Source: Verrucomicrobiota bacterium (GTDB lineage Bacteria > Verrucomicrobiota > Verrucomicrobiia > Limisphaerales > UBA9464). Taken from it: a stretch of DNA of 5,772 nucleotides. The translations under genes and the position numbers were made by a program. The notes below the pieces were generated by a model that made no database searches, was not told the origin of the DNA, and saw only the letters and a list, made by a program, of their open reading frames with translations. Shown piece after piece: positions 1 through 5,249 of this stretch. Position 1 is the stretch's first letter. The number at the start of each line of letters is the position of its first letter. The stretch covers positions 1-5,772 of the forward strand of contig JAFLEG010000329.1 of assembly GCA_017302195.1 (NCBI GenBank). Direction: 5' to 3'.

Positions 1-285
1 ATCGACGAATTCAAACACGCTTTGCTGGGATGTGACGATACAAACCGCCTCAACATCGGACCCTCGAACTGGTCTGCCCCAATTGACATAGGCCAACAAC
101 TTGGCAATTTCCATCCCCGCCTGACGCCCCACGACACGGTGATCCGGGGAAACACCATCGAGGACACCGGTTCCGGCCGTCAGAAGACCGGGGTCCGCAT
201 CGGGCGTCAGGCCGGCGCCGTGACCCTGGAGGCGAATGACATCCGCGCCCAGGATCCGGTGGTGGATGAGCGGCCGCGGTCGTGA
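1..285 (+). CDS. Right-handed parallel beta-helix repeat protein, C-terminal fragment
   Basis: The frame is open from base 1 to the TGA at 283-285, so this is the last 94 codons of a gene that begins before the window. The TTG at 22 is only an internal codon. The visible part holds rung-like repeats with the N-x-I pattern of PbH1 beta-helix repeats: HDTVIRGNTIEDTG, then KTGVRIGRQAGAVTLEANDI. Such repeats stack into the right-handed parallel helix of pectate-lyase-like and related polysaccharide-active or surface proteins, which are common in Verrucomicrobiota. The fragment shows no catalytic residues, so no substrate can be named. It converges on the small secreted-protein gene ending at 329, with 43 bases between the stops. 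The fold is moderately supported; the specific function is unknown. Confidence 0.6.
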   Translation: MDEFKHALLGCDDTNRLNIGPSNWSAPIDIGQQLGNFHPRLTPHDTVIRGNTIEDTGSGRQKTGVRIGRQAGAVTLEANDIRAQDPVVDERPRS

Positions 286-328
286 ACCCCGGCCGCTGTG
301 AAGACCGGCATCGGCCGGTGGCGGGGAA

Positions 329-721
329 TCAGCGACGGACCACCATCACCGGCGGTTGCGGAAACATGGGGCGCGCGAACCCCCGAGGGCCGCAGGGTGG
401 CGGCGCCATCACCACCGGGGTGCAGATCACCGGGGGCGGCGCCACGAATACCGGCATCGGACGCCGCCAGTGTCGCCGGGGCGGTGGCATGACGACCACG
501 GAGGGCGGACAGACGGGGCGGGGCGCCACGCAGGGTGGAGGACACACGGCGACGGGGCGGGATACGACCACCGGAGCGGGCGGCGGGACATTGCCGACGT
601 TCACCCCGAAGCCCACGTGGCCGCCGATGCCGCCGATGTTGACGTTCCAGGCCACCGGACCGGCCTGTGCCAGGCCGAGGGCGGCGAGGGTTCCGAGCAC
701 TGCGATCAGCTTTTGTTTCAT
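329..721 (-). CDS. Small Gly/Pro/Val-rich secreted protein, hypothetical
   Basis: 130 codons, from the ATG at 721-719 to the TGA at 331-329. The N-terminus is a clear signal peptide: MKQKLIAV, a hydrophobic core LGTLAALGLA, and a likely cleavage after AQA at about residue 20. The next section, about residues 21-48, is Gly-rich (NIGGIGGHVGFGVNVG). From about residue 49 the protein is dominated by Pro and Val in short PPP/VVV-like units, with four Cys in PxC/CxP contexts and a few Arg clusters. No known domain is recognised. Small exported proteins of this composition are frequent in Verrucomicrobiota, and an envelope or extracellular role is a guess. A GAAGGA Shine-Dalgarno-like sequence lies at 738-733, about 11 bases before the ATG, and is the clearest ribosome-binding site in the window. 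The gene is separated from the upstream operon by about 300 bases, so it probably has its own promoter. Confidence 0.7.
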   Translation of the reverse strand: MKQKLIAVLGTLAALGLAQAGPVAWNVNIGGIGGHVGFGVNVGNVPPPAPVVVSRPVAVCPPPCVAPRPVCPPSVVVMPPPRRHWRRPMPVFVAPPPVICTPVVMAPPPCGPRGFARPMFPQPPVMVVRR

Positions 722-1027
722 GGTGGGAAGAGTCCTTCAACTCACTGGTCCGTCGGACTCCCGCCCGCTGACGCTATTCGGCGGCGGCCTCGAATCCGCG
801 GCCTCCCGTTATTCAAGGAAAGGCACGGCCCACCCGGGTTGGTTGGGGCGTGTTCCACCGCGCCCCCATTCAAAGCCGCTGTGCTCGTGGGCGAACCACG
901 CGCATCACGGGAAGCCCCCGCGCGCAACACTTCCCAGACTCCCCGCAACGTCCCCACACGCGCTGCGGAGGAAATTGCGGACGTGCGGAAGCCCATCCCT
1001 GCCAAGTTTGGGCGTGTTTCACCGTGA
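722..1027. other. Non-coding interval between prepilin-like gene and small secreted-protein gene
   Basis: 306 bases with no convincing gene. An 87-codon open frame on the - strand (742-1005) has no recognisable domain, no ribosome-binding site and biased composition, so I treat it as chance. The interval should hold the 3' end signal of the cobalamin-controlled operon and the promoter of the 721-329 gene. I see neither a hairpin with a U-tract nor a good -35/-10 pair. It does contain the direct repeat listed separately. Confidence 0.5.
842..1023. repeat. Pair of 18-base direct repeats in the intergenic region
   Basis: Bases 842-859 (gttggggcgtgttccacc) and 1006-1023 (gtttgggcgtgtttcacc) agree at 16 of 18 positions and have the same orientation, 164 bases apart. 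The second copy lies just beyond the stop codon of the prepilin-like gene. They could be binding sites, ends of a decayed small element, or a partial duplication. The material between the copies shows no obvious structure. Confidence 0.45.
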
Positions 1028-1792
1028 CTACGGAATCACCCGCGCGTCCGGAAGCCGGCCCAGCAGTTCCCCGGGGAGCCGCCGGTCCAGGGACCCCGGA
1101 TCCGGTGATTCCGATCCGACGTGGCCGTCCACAAAGGCCACCTGCGCGCGGTGCGCGTGCCGGAAGTGGACCGTGGCCCCGAGGCGGTTGGTGTCGAAGT
1201 AGTAGAATTCCTCCAGCAGCGGATGCTCCGCGGTGGCCGGCGCCTGGAAGTCGTTGACCTGGCCGCCGTCGGTGAACAACGCCAGGGCCGCGGGTTGCGT
1301 GACGTCGGAGAGGAGAATGCCCGGACGCCCCCGCGGGCCGATGAGCAGGTTGTAGGCGTAGCCGAACGCGGCGCCGCGGGCCTTGGACTTAAACCGAGCC
1401 CCGCGGCGTTCCAGTGCGGGACAGGTCTCCACGCCGCGCGCGCTGAGGTAGGGCCACAGGGCGCCGGCGGCCGGATCGAAGGCGCGCTCCCCCTCGGCCC
1501 CGTCCTCCAGCCATCCAAACCAGTACCGCCATCCGCCGTTGGTACGCACGGTGCGCTCGCTGAAGGCCACGCCGCGGTGATCGTCCCAGTACAATCCCGC
1601 TGCCAGCGACAACTGGCGCAGATTCGAGGTGCAGCGCGCGGTGTGGGCGGCAGATCTCGCCTGCGCCAGGGAGGGCAGCAGCAGGCCCGCCAGCAGCGCG
1701 ATCACGGCCAGGACCACCAGCAGTTCGACCAGCGTGAAGGCCACCGTCGCGCTGCGACGCACCGCCCCCGGCTTGCGTTGAGAGGCGTTCAC
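1028..1792 (-). CDS. Prepilin-like protein with N-terminal methylation motif and H-X9-DG C-terminal motif
   Basis: 254 codons, from the GTG at 1792-1790 to TAG at 1030-1028. Residues 18-46 form a type IV pilin/type II pseudopilin N-terminus. The processing site is A18|F19, with T20, L21, V22 and the conserved Glu at E23 (+5), followed by the hydrophobic helix LLVVLAVIALLAGLLLPSLA. Such proteins are cleaved and methylated by prepilin peptidase and anchor in the inner membrane or join a pseudopilus. The C-terminal part carries the H-X9-D-G signature (H212, D222, G223 within the VAFVDGHV segment) typical of the large DUF1559-like families of Verrucomicrobiota, Planctomycetota and Lentisphaerota. 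The -1 residue is Ala rather than the usual Gly. The GTG start overlaps the upstream stop as GTGA, implying translational coupling and membership in the riboswitch-led operon; there is no Shine-Dalgarno sequence. A GTG ten codons further in is an alternative start. The partner or substrate is unknown; the operon context suggests a role tied to cobalamin. Confidence 0.85.
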   Translation of the reverse strand: MNASQRKPGAVRRSATVAFTLVELLVVLAVIALLAGLLLPSLAQARSAAHTARCTSNLRQLSLAAGLYWDDHRGVAFSERTVRTNGGWRYWFGWLEDGAEGERAFDPAAGALWPYLSARGVETCPALERRGARFKSKARGAAFGYAYNLLIGPRGRPGILLSDVTQPAALALFTDGGQVNDFQAPATAEHPLLEEFYYFDTNRLGATVHFRHAHRAQVAFVDGHVGSESPDPGSLDRRLPGELLGRLPDARVIP

Positions 1793-3279
1793 GGCGGAGG
1801 AAGGAGCCCGGGCTTGGGAAGCCGGGTAGCATGCACCCGGTAGAATTGCCTGCCGGAGGGAATCACGCGGTGATCCGGCACCATGGCCCGGCCTTCGGAT
1901 CCGGCGATGCCGAGGACATGGATCCAGTGGATCAGATCCTCCGAGGCTTCCACATCGTATCGCCAGCCCCCGACGATGGCGAAGTTCACCTCCCCGGGTA
2001 TCGTCATTTCCACGGTTCCAATCGGCGGCGGCGGGAGTTCGATCACGATGCGGTCCACATGGCCGCGGGCCAGGACGGAATCAAACGGACTGTCGGCCTC
2101 GCTCCAGTTCATGAGCGCGAAGGCGTTCAGCGAGAAGTCGGCAAAGGCCGCGGGAAGCGTCACCTTGCGGACGGGTTGCTCCACCCCTCCCGAGATGAGT
2201 GTGGTCCGGAGCTCGCGCTGCTTCCGGTCGAACTCGCAGCGGATGCGATGAGGCACTCCCAACGTGAGCTCGAGAGGGAAGGTGAAGGACGCGGCCACGC
2301 GTCCGGCCGAGTCAAAGAGCACCGGGGACACGGTGGGATCCACCACGCCGAATCCGGGAATCTCCCCCTGGGGAAACCAGTTGAATTCGACCAGGTCAAA
2401 GGCCCGGCCGGCCGCCCGCGGATAGTGTTCGCGCCGGGCGCGCGGGAGATCGAGCAGCCCAAAGGCCACCTGCATGGCGCCCGAGCGCGGAGGCCGGATA
2501 CCCCCCTCCGCCTCGGTGAGGACAAGATCCAGCCCGAAGGCAAACGACTCGTTGGTGGTCAGTGTCTGCCCGAGGGGCAGGGCGAACAGGCTGTGCGGCG
2601 CCGAGGAGTCCCAGGTGACCTCCAGCCGCTGGGCGGCAGAATCCCAGGCGTAGAGATTCGTCTGGCCGCTGGCCACCCAGCCGCGATCCAGCGGATCCGA
2701 CCCAAACTCCTCGATCAGCGTCGAGGCCGTGGTGCAGTGCTGCGCAAGCGACGCCAGCAGGAACAGGATTATCGCCGAAAGGAGAGCCCCTCGAAGACCC
2801 GTAGCAGACGAGGTTACGAGACTCTGTTTCTGTTGTTCCGGGTTCTGGCTCGTGAGGAAGCGAGGGATCGGAGCCTCCTCACGTCGGCTGCTACTTTTCG
2901 GGGCGGGCGGCGCGTTGGGGTCCCAAGGACAGTGGCGGCATCCGGAGTCGCAGCATTCGCCGCGGCGGCGCAGGTACTCGGCGGTGAACACGGGGTACCC
3001 GGTTTCCGGATCCAGGTAGGAATCTGCGGGTGCCGCTTCCGGAGCCGCGTGGATCCCCTGCGATTCGACGAGGCATCGCTCGCAGATGCAGGCGCGGACG
3101 ACAGAGTCCCGGGGGACACGCGCCAGCAGCGCCTCGGGAAAGCTGCGGCGTTCGCACCAGCACGGCCCCTTGTAGGGATCCGGGGAGGCCTCACGGCAGG
3201 CGTTGGGTCCGCCGCAGAGCGGACACCGGCCCGGGCCGCAGCATTGCGCGGGGCAGGGAGTGTCGGTGGAGGCCGTCAT
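1789..3279 (-). CDS. CWC + DUF5522 Cys-rich protein fused in frame to a secreted concanavalin/LamG-like protein
   Basis: 496 codons, from the ATG at 3279-3277 (ATGA overlap with the previous stop) to TGA at 1791-1789. Residues 9-70 match the Cys-rich CWC family: CPLCGGPNAC (C19, C22, C28), CWC (C40, C42) and ACICERC (C64, C66, C69). Residues 88-119 match DUF5522: PVFTAEYLRRRGECC then SGCRHCPW (C109, C110, C114, C117). The Cys layout suggests metal binding, and both domains are normally found in small cytoplasmic proteins. Residues 129-160 are encoded by a palindromic repeat. A signal-peptide-like segment follows at 161-186 (GALLSAIILFLLASLA). Residues 187-415 look like a beta-sandwich secreted protein (LIEEFGSDPLDRGW..., later DSVLARGHVDRIVIE). 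Residues 420-482 form a C-terminal module ending in GRQFYRVHA, common in verrucomicrobial exported proteins. No ATG, GTG or TTG lies just before the signal peptide, so the frame may be two genes welded by the repeat or one true fusion. The biochemical role is unknown. Confidence 0.7.
   Translation of the reverse strand: MTASTDTPCPAQCCGPGRCPLCGGPNACREASPDPYKGPCWCERRSFPEALLARVPRDSVVRACICERCLVESQGIHAAPEAAPADSYLDPETGYPVFTAEYLRRRGECCDSGCRHCPWDPNAPPAPKSSSRREEAPIPRFLTSQNPEQQKQSLVTSSATGLRGALLSAIILFLLASLAQHCTTASTLIEEFGSDPLDRGWVASGQTNLYAWDSAAQRLEVTWDSSAPHSLFALPLGQTLTTNESFAFGLDLVLTEAEGGIRPPRSGAMQVAFGLLDLPRARREHYPRAAGRAFDLVEFNWFPQGEIPGFGVVDPTVSPVLFDSAGRVAASFTFPLELTLGVPHRIRCEFDRKQRELRTTLISGGVEQPVRKVTLPAAFADFSLNAFALMNWSEADSPFDSVLARGHVDRIVIELPPPPIGTVEMTIPGEVNFAIVGGWRYDVEASEDLIHWIHVLGIAGSEGRAMVPDHRVIPSGRQFYRVHATRLPKPGLLPPP
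2801..2894. repeat. 94-base imperfect palindromic repeat (REP/MITE-like) at a domain junction
   Basis: Two 24-base arms, 2801-2824 and 2871-2894, are inverted complements at 19 of 24 positions, including seven perfect terminal pairs (GTAGCAG/CTGCTAC) and the inner CTC/GAG. The 46-base centre is not symmetric. Read on the - strand it codes residues 129-160 of the Cys-rich fusion frame (SSSRREEAP... through SLVTSSAT). It begins just after the DUF5522-like domain and ends just before the signal-peptide-like segment. That placement, and the contrast with the domains on either side, point to an inserted dispersed element rather than a conserved protein linker. From memory, and not checked, similar SRREEA...SLVTSAAT strings recur in predicted proteins of Verrucomicrobiota, as expected of a genome-wide repeat. 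No target-site duplication is obvious. Confidence 0.75.
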
Positions 3280-4115
3280 GAGCGTCCGGACCGGCGGCGT
3301 GAGTTCCAGAGCAATCCGGCAAGGCCGGCTCCCAGGAGCGCCCAGGTGCCGGGCTCCGGCACCGTCGCCACCGCGCTGAACCCGTCAATCTCCGCCTTGC
3401 CGCCGGTGACCTCGACGCGGATGAACCGGATCGAGTCCAGGGTGACCGGAGCGCCCGAGGCATCGCGGGCCCAGCCTAGGTCGAATCCGGCGCCGCCGGC
3501 GCTGCCACCATATTGGGCCCGGATGCCCTCCAGCGTGAGCCCGGCGAACTGGGCGGTGGTCAGCGTTGGATCCACCGGACGCGAGAAATCGCCCGAGCCG
3601 TCGGTGGGAAACAGGGCGTCAATTCCCGGCGCGAGTTCCGGACTGAGCGTGAAGAAGGTCAGGCCGTCCGTGCTCACCGACACACGCGTGACGGCTTCGG
3701 ATCCGAACAGGCTGCCATCCGTGGCTGGTGTGCCGATCGGTTCGAAGTTCTCGTCGTAGGCATTGGTCACCGCGAACCCGCTGTTGCCGAACACCATGAA
3801 GTCGAGTCCGAACGGGTTGGCGGCATGGTTCAGGATCGGGGCATCGAAGCGGACGGTGAGGGAACCGCCGGCGCCGATGCTGACCAACTGGCTGTTGAGG
3901 TAGGGCGGTGCGAAGGGATCCACCGGACCGCCGAAGGGACCCTCGGTCACCCGGCTGGGTTCGCCGAGGGCGGTGGACGGATTGTCATAGCCGGCGGAAC
4001 CGCCGGTGCCGGCGTTGAAGTCCACGACGCTGCTGGCGTACTGGGCGCGGACGACGGGAAGCGTGGCGAGGGAGGCCGTGAGCAGGAGCGCCGGCCGGAG
4101 GGAGGCTGAATGCAT
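3276..4115 (-). CDS. Secreted PEP-CTERM surface protein under cobalamin riboswitch control
   Basis: 279 codons, from the ATG at 4115-4113 to the TGA at 3278-3276. I chose this start because it begins a signal peptide: MHSASLRPALLLTASLATLP, cleavage after VRA at about residue 24. The longer open frame upstream runs into the riboswitch. The C-terminus is a PEP-CTERM signal: VPEPG at 252-256, a hydrophobic stretch TWALLGAGLAGLLW, and a basic tail with RRR at 273-275. This signal is recognised by an exosortase that attaches proteins to the cell surface. The body resembles a family of bacterial surface proteins with ALGEPSR (about 49-55), QLVSIGAGGSLTVRFD (76-91), NPFGLDFMVFGNSGF (100-114), a VSVSTDGLTFF strand (146-155) and a terminal FIRVEV...EIDGFSAV (231-249); this layout suggests a discoidin-like beta-sandwich. 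It is the first gene after the riboswitch and overlaps the next by ATGA. Binding cobalamin or a carrier at the surface is inference. No clear Shine-Dalgarno sequence precedes the ATG. Confidence 0.88.
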   Translation of the reverse strand: MHSASLRPALLLTASLATLPVVRAQYASSVVDFNAGTGGSAGYDNPSTALGEPSRVTEGPFGGPVDPFAPPYLNSQLVSIGAGGSLTVRFDAPILNHAANPFGLDFMVFGNSGFAVTNAYDENFEPIGTPATDGSLFGSEAVTRVSVSTDGLTFFTLSPELAPGIDALFPTDGSGDFSRPVDPTLTTAQFAGLTLEGIRAQYGGSAGGAGFDLGWARDASGAPVTLDSIRFIRVEVTGGKAEIDGFSAVATVPEPGTWALLGAGLAGLLWNSRRRSGRS

Positions 4116-4136
4116 GAACAGGTCTGTTGCTGACGA

Positions 4137-4163
4137 CCCGCACGCCGTTCCAGGGCGCGCGGG
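4137..4163 (-). other. Stem-loop close to the start codon of the PEP-CTERM gene
   Basis: On the - strand, CCCGCGCGCC (4163-4154) pairs with GGCGTGCGGG (4146-4137) over ten base pairs, one of them G-U, around a 7-base loop CTGGAAC. The stem ends 21 bases before the ATG and has no U-tract, so it is not a standard terminator. It may shape initiation or act as part of the riboswitch output. The structure is visible; the role is inference. Confidence 0.5.
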
Positions 4164-4235
4164 AGTGAGTGAGTCAAGAGACCAGTGCAGAGGGGATGGG
4201 CCTGCGCCCGGGAATGCCCGTTGCGGAGCCTTCCA

Positions 4236-4281
4236 GAAACGCAAAACGCCTTCCTCCCCGCGAAACCGAGAATGAAGGCGT
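4236..4281 (-). terminator. Terminator-like hairpin in the riboswitch leader
   Basis: Read on the - strand, ACGCCTTC (4281-4274) pairs perfectly with GAAGGCGT (4253-4246) across a 20-base loop. It is followed by a T-rich run, TTTTGCGTTTC counting the stem's last T. It lies 110 bases past the aptamer and about 120 before the coding start, where a premature terminator would act. This suggests a transcriptional expression platform: bound cobalamin favours termination. The loop is long and the U-tract is broken by GCG, so terminator strength is uncertain. Confidence 0.55.
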
Positions 4282-4334
4282 CCAGACACTCTGGGGCTCC
4301 GGACGGCAGACAGGCCGGCCGGGCTGGCCTCATC

Positions 4335-4374
4335 CTTCGCTGGGCGGCGAAGTGCCCTGCGGGAAACCCGCAGG
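4335..4374 (-). other. Two tandem hairpins just after the aptamer
   Basis: The first in transcription order is CCTGCGGG/CCCGCAGG (4374-4356), a perfect 8-bp stem with a 3-base TTT loop. The second, CTTCGC/GCGAAG (4352-4335), has a 6-bp stem and a 6-base loop. They lie between the cobalamin aptamer and the terminator-like hairpin and may belong to the switching region. Neither has a U-tract. A further small hairpin, CCAGA/TCTGG, sits at 4294-4282. Confidence 0.5.
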
Positions 4375-4390
4375 ACCGACGAGCACAGCC

Positions 4391-4567
4391 GGCGCGATAT
4401 CCGGACTCCGGGCTTCTGTCCTCGCCCCCGCCTTCCCGGACCCGTGTCCAGTGGCTTGCCAGGATCCGCTTTCGCGTCCTGTGGGGGGTCGTAACCCGAT
4501 ACCGTGGCGCTACCGTTCCCGATTCTCACGGGATTCCCGCACTTCCAACTGTGTTTGAAATCGTGCC
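4391..4567 (-). promoter_or_regulatory. Cobalamin (adenosylcobalamin-type) riboswitch aptamer
   Basis: On the - strand the conserved core of the cobalamin riboswitch (Rfam Cobalamin family) is readable in order: GCGGGAATCCCGTGAGAATC, then GGGAACGGTAGCGCCACGGT, then CAAGCCACTGG, then GGGAAGGC, and finally the B12 box region AGCCCGGAGTCCGG. A closing P1 stem is visible: GGCACGATTTC (4567-4557) pairs with GATATCGCGCC (4401-4391) at 9 of 11 positions. The 177-base span is normal for the class. Binding of adenosylcobalamin normally represses the downstream genes, here the PEP-CTERM/Cys-rich/prepilin-like operon. The core has a C where many members have an A in GCGCAACGGT. Exact 5' and 3' limits are estimates, and the promoter upstream is not recognised. 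Confidence 0.93.
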
Positions 4568-4586
4568 GTCTTCGATCGAAGCCGGC
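4565..4586. other. 22-base near-perfect palindrome at the 5' edge of the riboswitch
   Basis: The 12-base core CTTCGATCGAAG (4570-4581) is a perfect palindrome and is flanked, after one unpaired position on each side, by GCCG and CGGC. Its left end shares three bases with the 5' strand of the riboswitch P1 stem. It could be a dimeric repressor site over the promoter or, if transcribed, a hairpin that competes with P1. The symmetry is seen directly; the function is unknown. Confidence 0.5.
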
Positions 4587-4721
4587 GCTTCAAGGAACTC
4601 GCGCTAGAGACTACGGGAGCCCCCGGAGGCGCAAGGCAATTCCACAGGCAAAGATCGACTGAGAGCCTGTCCGCAATGCGGAGGGATTGTCGGGCTCCGG
4701 CCAATCGGGCACTCTGCCGGC
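4568..4721. other. Divergent intergenic region expected to hold two promoters
   Basis: This stretch separates the leftward riboswitch transcript from the rightward lipoprotein gene. Besides the palindrome at its left edge it holds a 6-bp hairpin ACAGGC/GCCTGT (4644-4670) and CCGCAATGCGG (4671-4681). I cannot identify a convincing -35/-10 pair for either direction; a TTGCCT...TAGTCT pair on the - strand has a 20-base spacer, too long to trust. Confidence 0.4.
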
Positions 4722-5039
4722 ATGCCCGCGCTGCGCGTCCGCTCCTGGCTTCAGACCCTGGCGATCCTGCCCTGGATGGTGGCGATGGGCTGCGCTTCGC
4801 GCGAACCGGATTGGAACGCGCGCCGCGGGCAGTACACCTACGAGGAGGCGGTGCGGCAGTATGGGGCGCCGGTTTCGTCGTCCTCCACCCCGGACGGCGG
4901 CAAGGTGGGCTACTGGAACATTCCCGATGCCCGCACCTACGCCTTCCGGTTCCAGCTTCCGGAGTTCGACGGCAACAACGAGGGCAGCCTGAACCCGGGC
5001 ACTGCGGAACTCCCGCCGGGCGTCCGGTCCTGCAACTGA
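4722..5039 (+). CDS. Small lipoprotein, probably frameshifted near its C-terminus
   Basis: 105 codons, from ATG at 4722 to TGA at 5037-5039. The N-terminus is a lipoprotein signal: basic MPALRVRSW, a hydrophobic stretch QTLAILPWMVAMG, and Cys24 as the lipidation site, although Ala at -3 is less usual than Leu. The motif YTYEEAVRQYGAP (38-50) followed by DGGKVGYW (58-65) resembles small envelope lipoproteins of the SmpA/OmlA type, where a 'sxxeaxxxfGxP' helix and a strand form a small alpha/beta unit. That comparison is by pattern only. The frame ends abruptly in RSCN, whereas a natural continuation, LQLTFDSNDRLTAAARV, lies in the next frame up to 5101. A one-base loss at about 5025-5030 would explain this; the restored protein would have 126 residues. 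No Shine-Dalgarno sequence is seen. It lies upstream of, and parallel to, the efflux adaptor gene. Confidence 0.7.
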   Translation: MPALRVRSWLQTLAILPWMVAMGCASREPDWNARRGQYTYEEAVRQYGAPVSSSSTPDGGKVGYWNIPDARTYAFRFQLPEFDGNNEGSLNPGTAELPPGVRSCN

Positions 5040-5101
5040 CCTTTGATTCGAACGACCGCCTGACCGCTGCCGCGCGCGTCAAGGACCTTCCGGTTCCGTG
5101 A
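5027..5101 (+). pseudogene. Out-of-frame C-terminal continuation of the 4722 lipoprotein
   Basis: From G5027, shared with the Arg codon CGG at 5025-5027, the -1 frame reads VLQLTFDSNDRLTAAARV and ends in PVP with TGA at 5099-5101. A strand followed by FDSNDRL is what one expects at the C-terminus of this kind of lipoprotein ('LTFD..grL'). It therefore looks like the displaced tail of the same gene. Causes could be a real mutation, an assembly or sequencing error (one G missing from a CGGG run) or, less likely, programmed frameshifting, for which I see no slippery heptamer. Confidence 0.55.
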
Positions 5102-5249
5102 GGCGTTGAACGGCGGAGGGGTACCGTCCTCTGGGGGGTTCACTCGCCGAAGCGCCCGGGTCCCGCCGGTCTCGTTGAGGTTCTTCGCGTCTTGCCCCAT
5201 GCTCCGGTGTCCGGCGGCGCTGCCGGCCGGCATGCCTTGCGGATTCCCC

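Noticed and set aside
286..328. Possible bidirectional terminator between the convergent genes
   Set aside because: CCGGC/GCCGG at 305-318 can form a 5-bp hairpin and outer CCCC/GGGG could pair, but there is no U-tract on either side and the region is simply GC-rich.
742..1005. 87-codon open frame on the - strand downstream of the prepilin-like gene
   Set aside because: No ribosome-binding site, no domain or signal peptide, and a composition like random GC-rich translation; not accepted as an operon member.
282..1202. 306-codon open frame on the + strand
   Set aside because: It lies opposite the small secreted-protein gene and the end of the prepilin-like gene; low-complexity Gly/Thr/Arg content, no domain.
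1831..3759. 642-codon open frame on the + strand opposite the operon
   Set aside because: It is antisense to two well-supported genes with recognised domains, has no domain of its own, and its composition is that of a shadow frame in GC-rich DNA.
4116..4529. N-terminal extension of the PEP-CTERM gene into the leader
   Set aside because: The extension would translate the riboswitch aptamer and hairpins and would bury the signal peptide; the ATG at 4115 is the sensible start.
4510..5082. 190-codon open frame on the - strand
   Set aside because: Antisense to the lipoprotein gene and overlapping the riboswitch; Arg/Ser/Pro-rich shadow translation.
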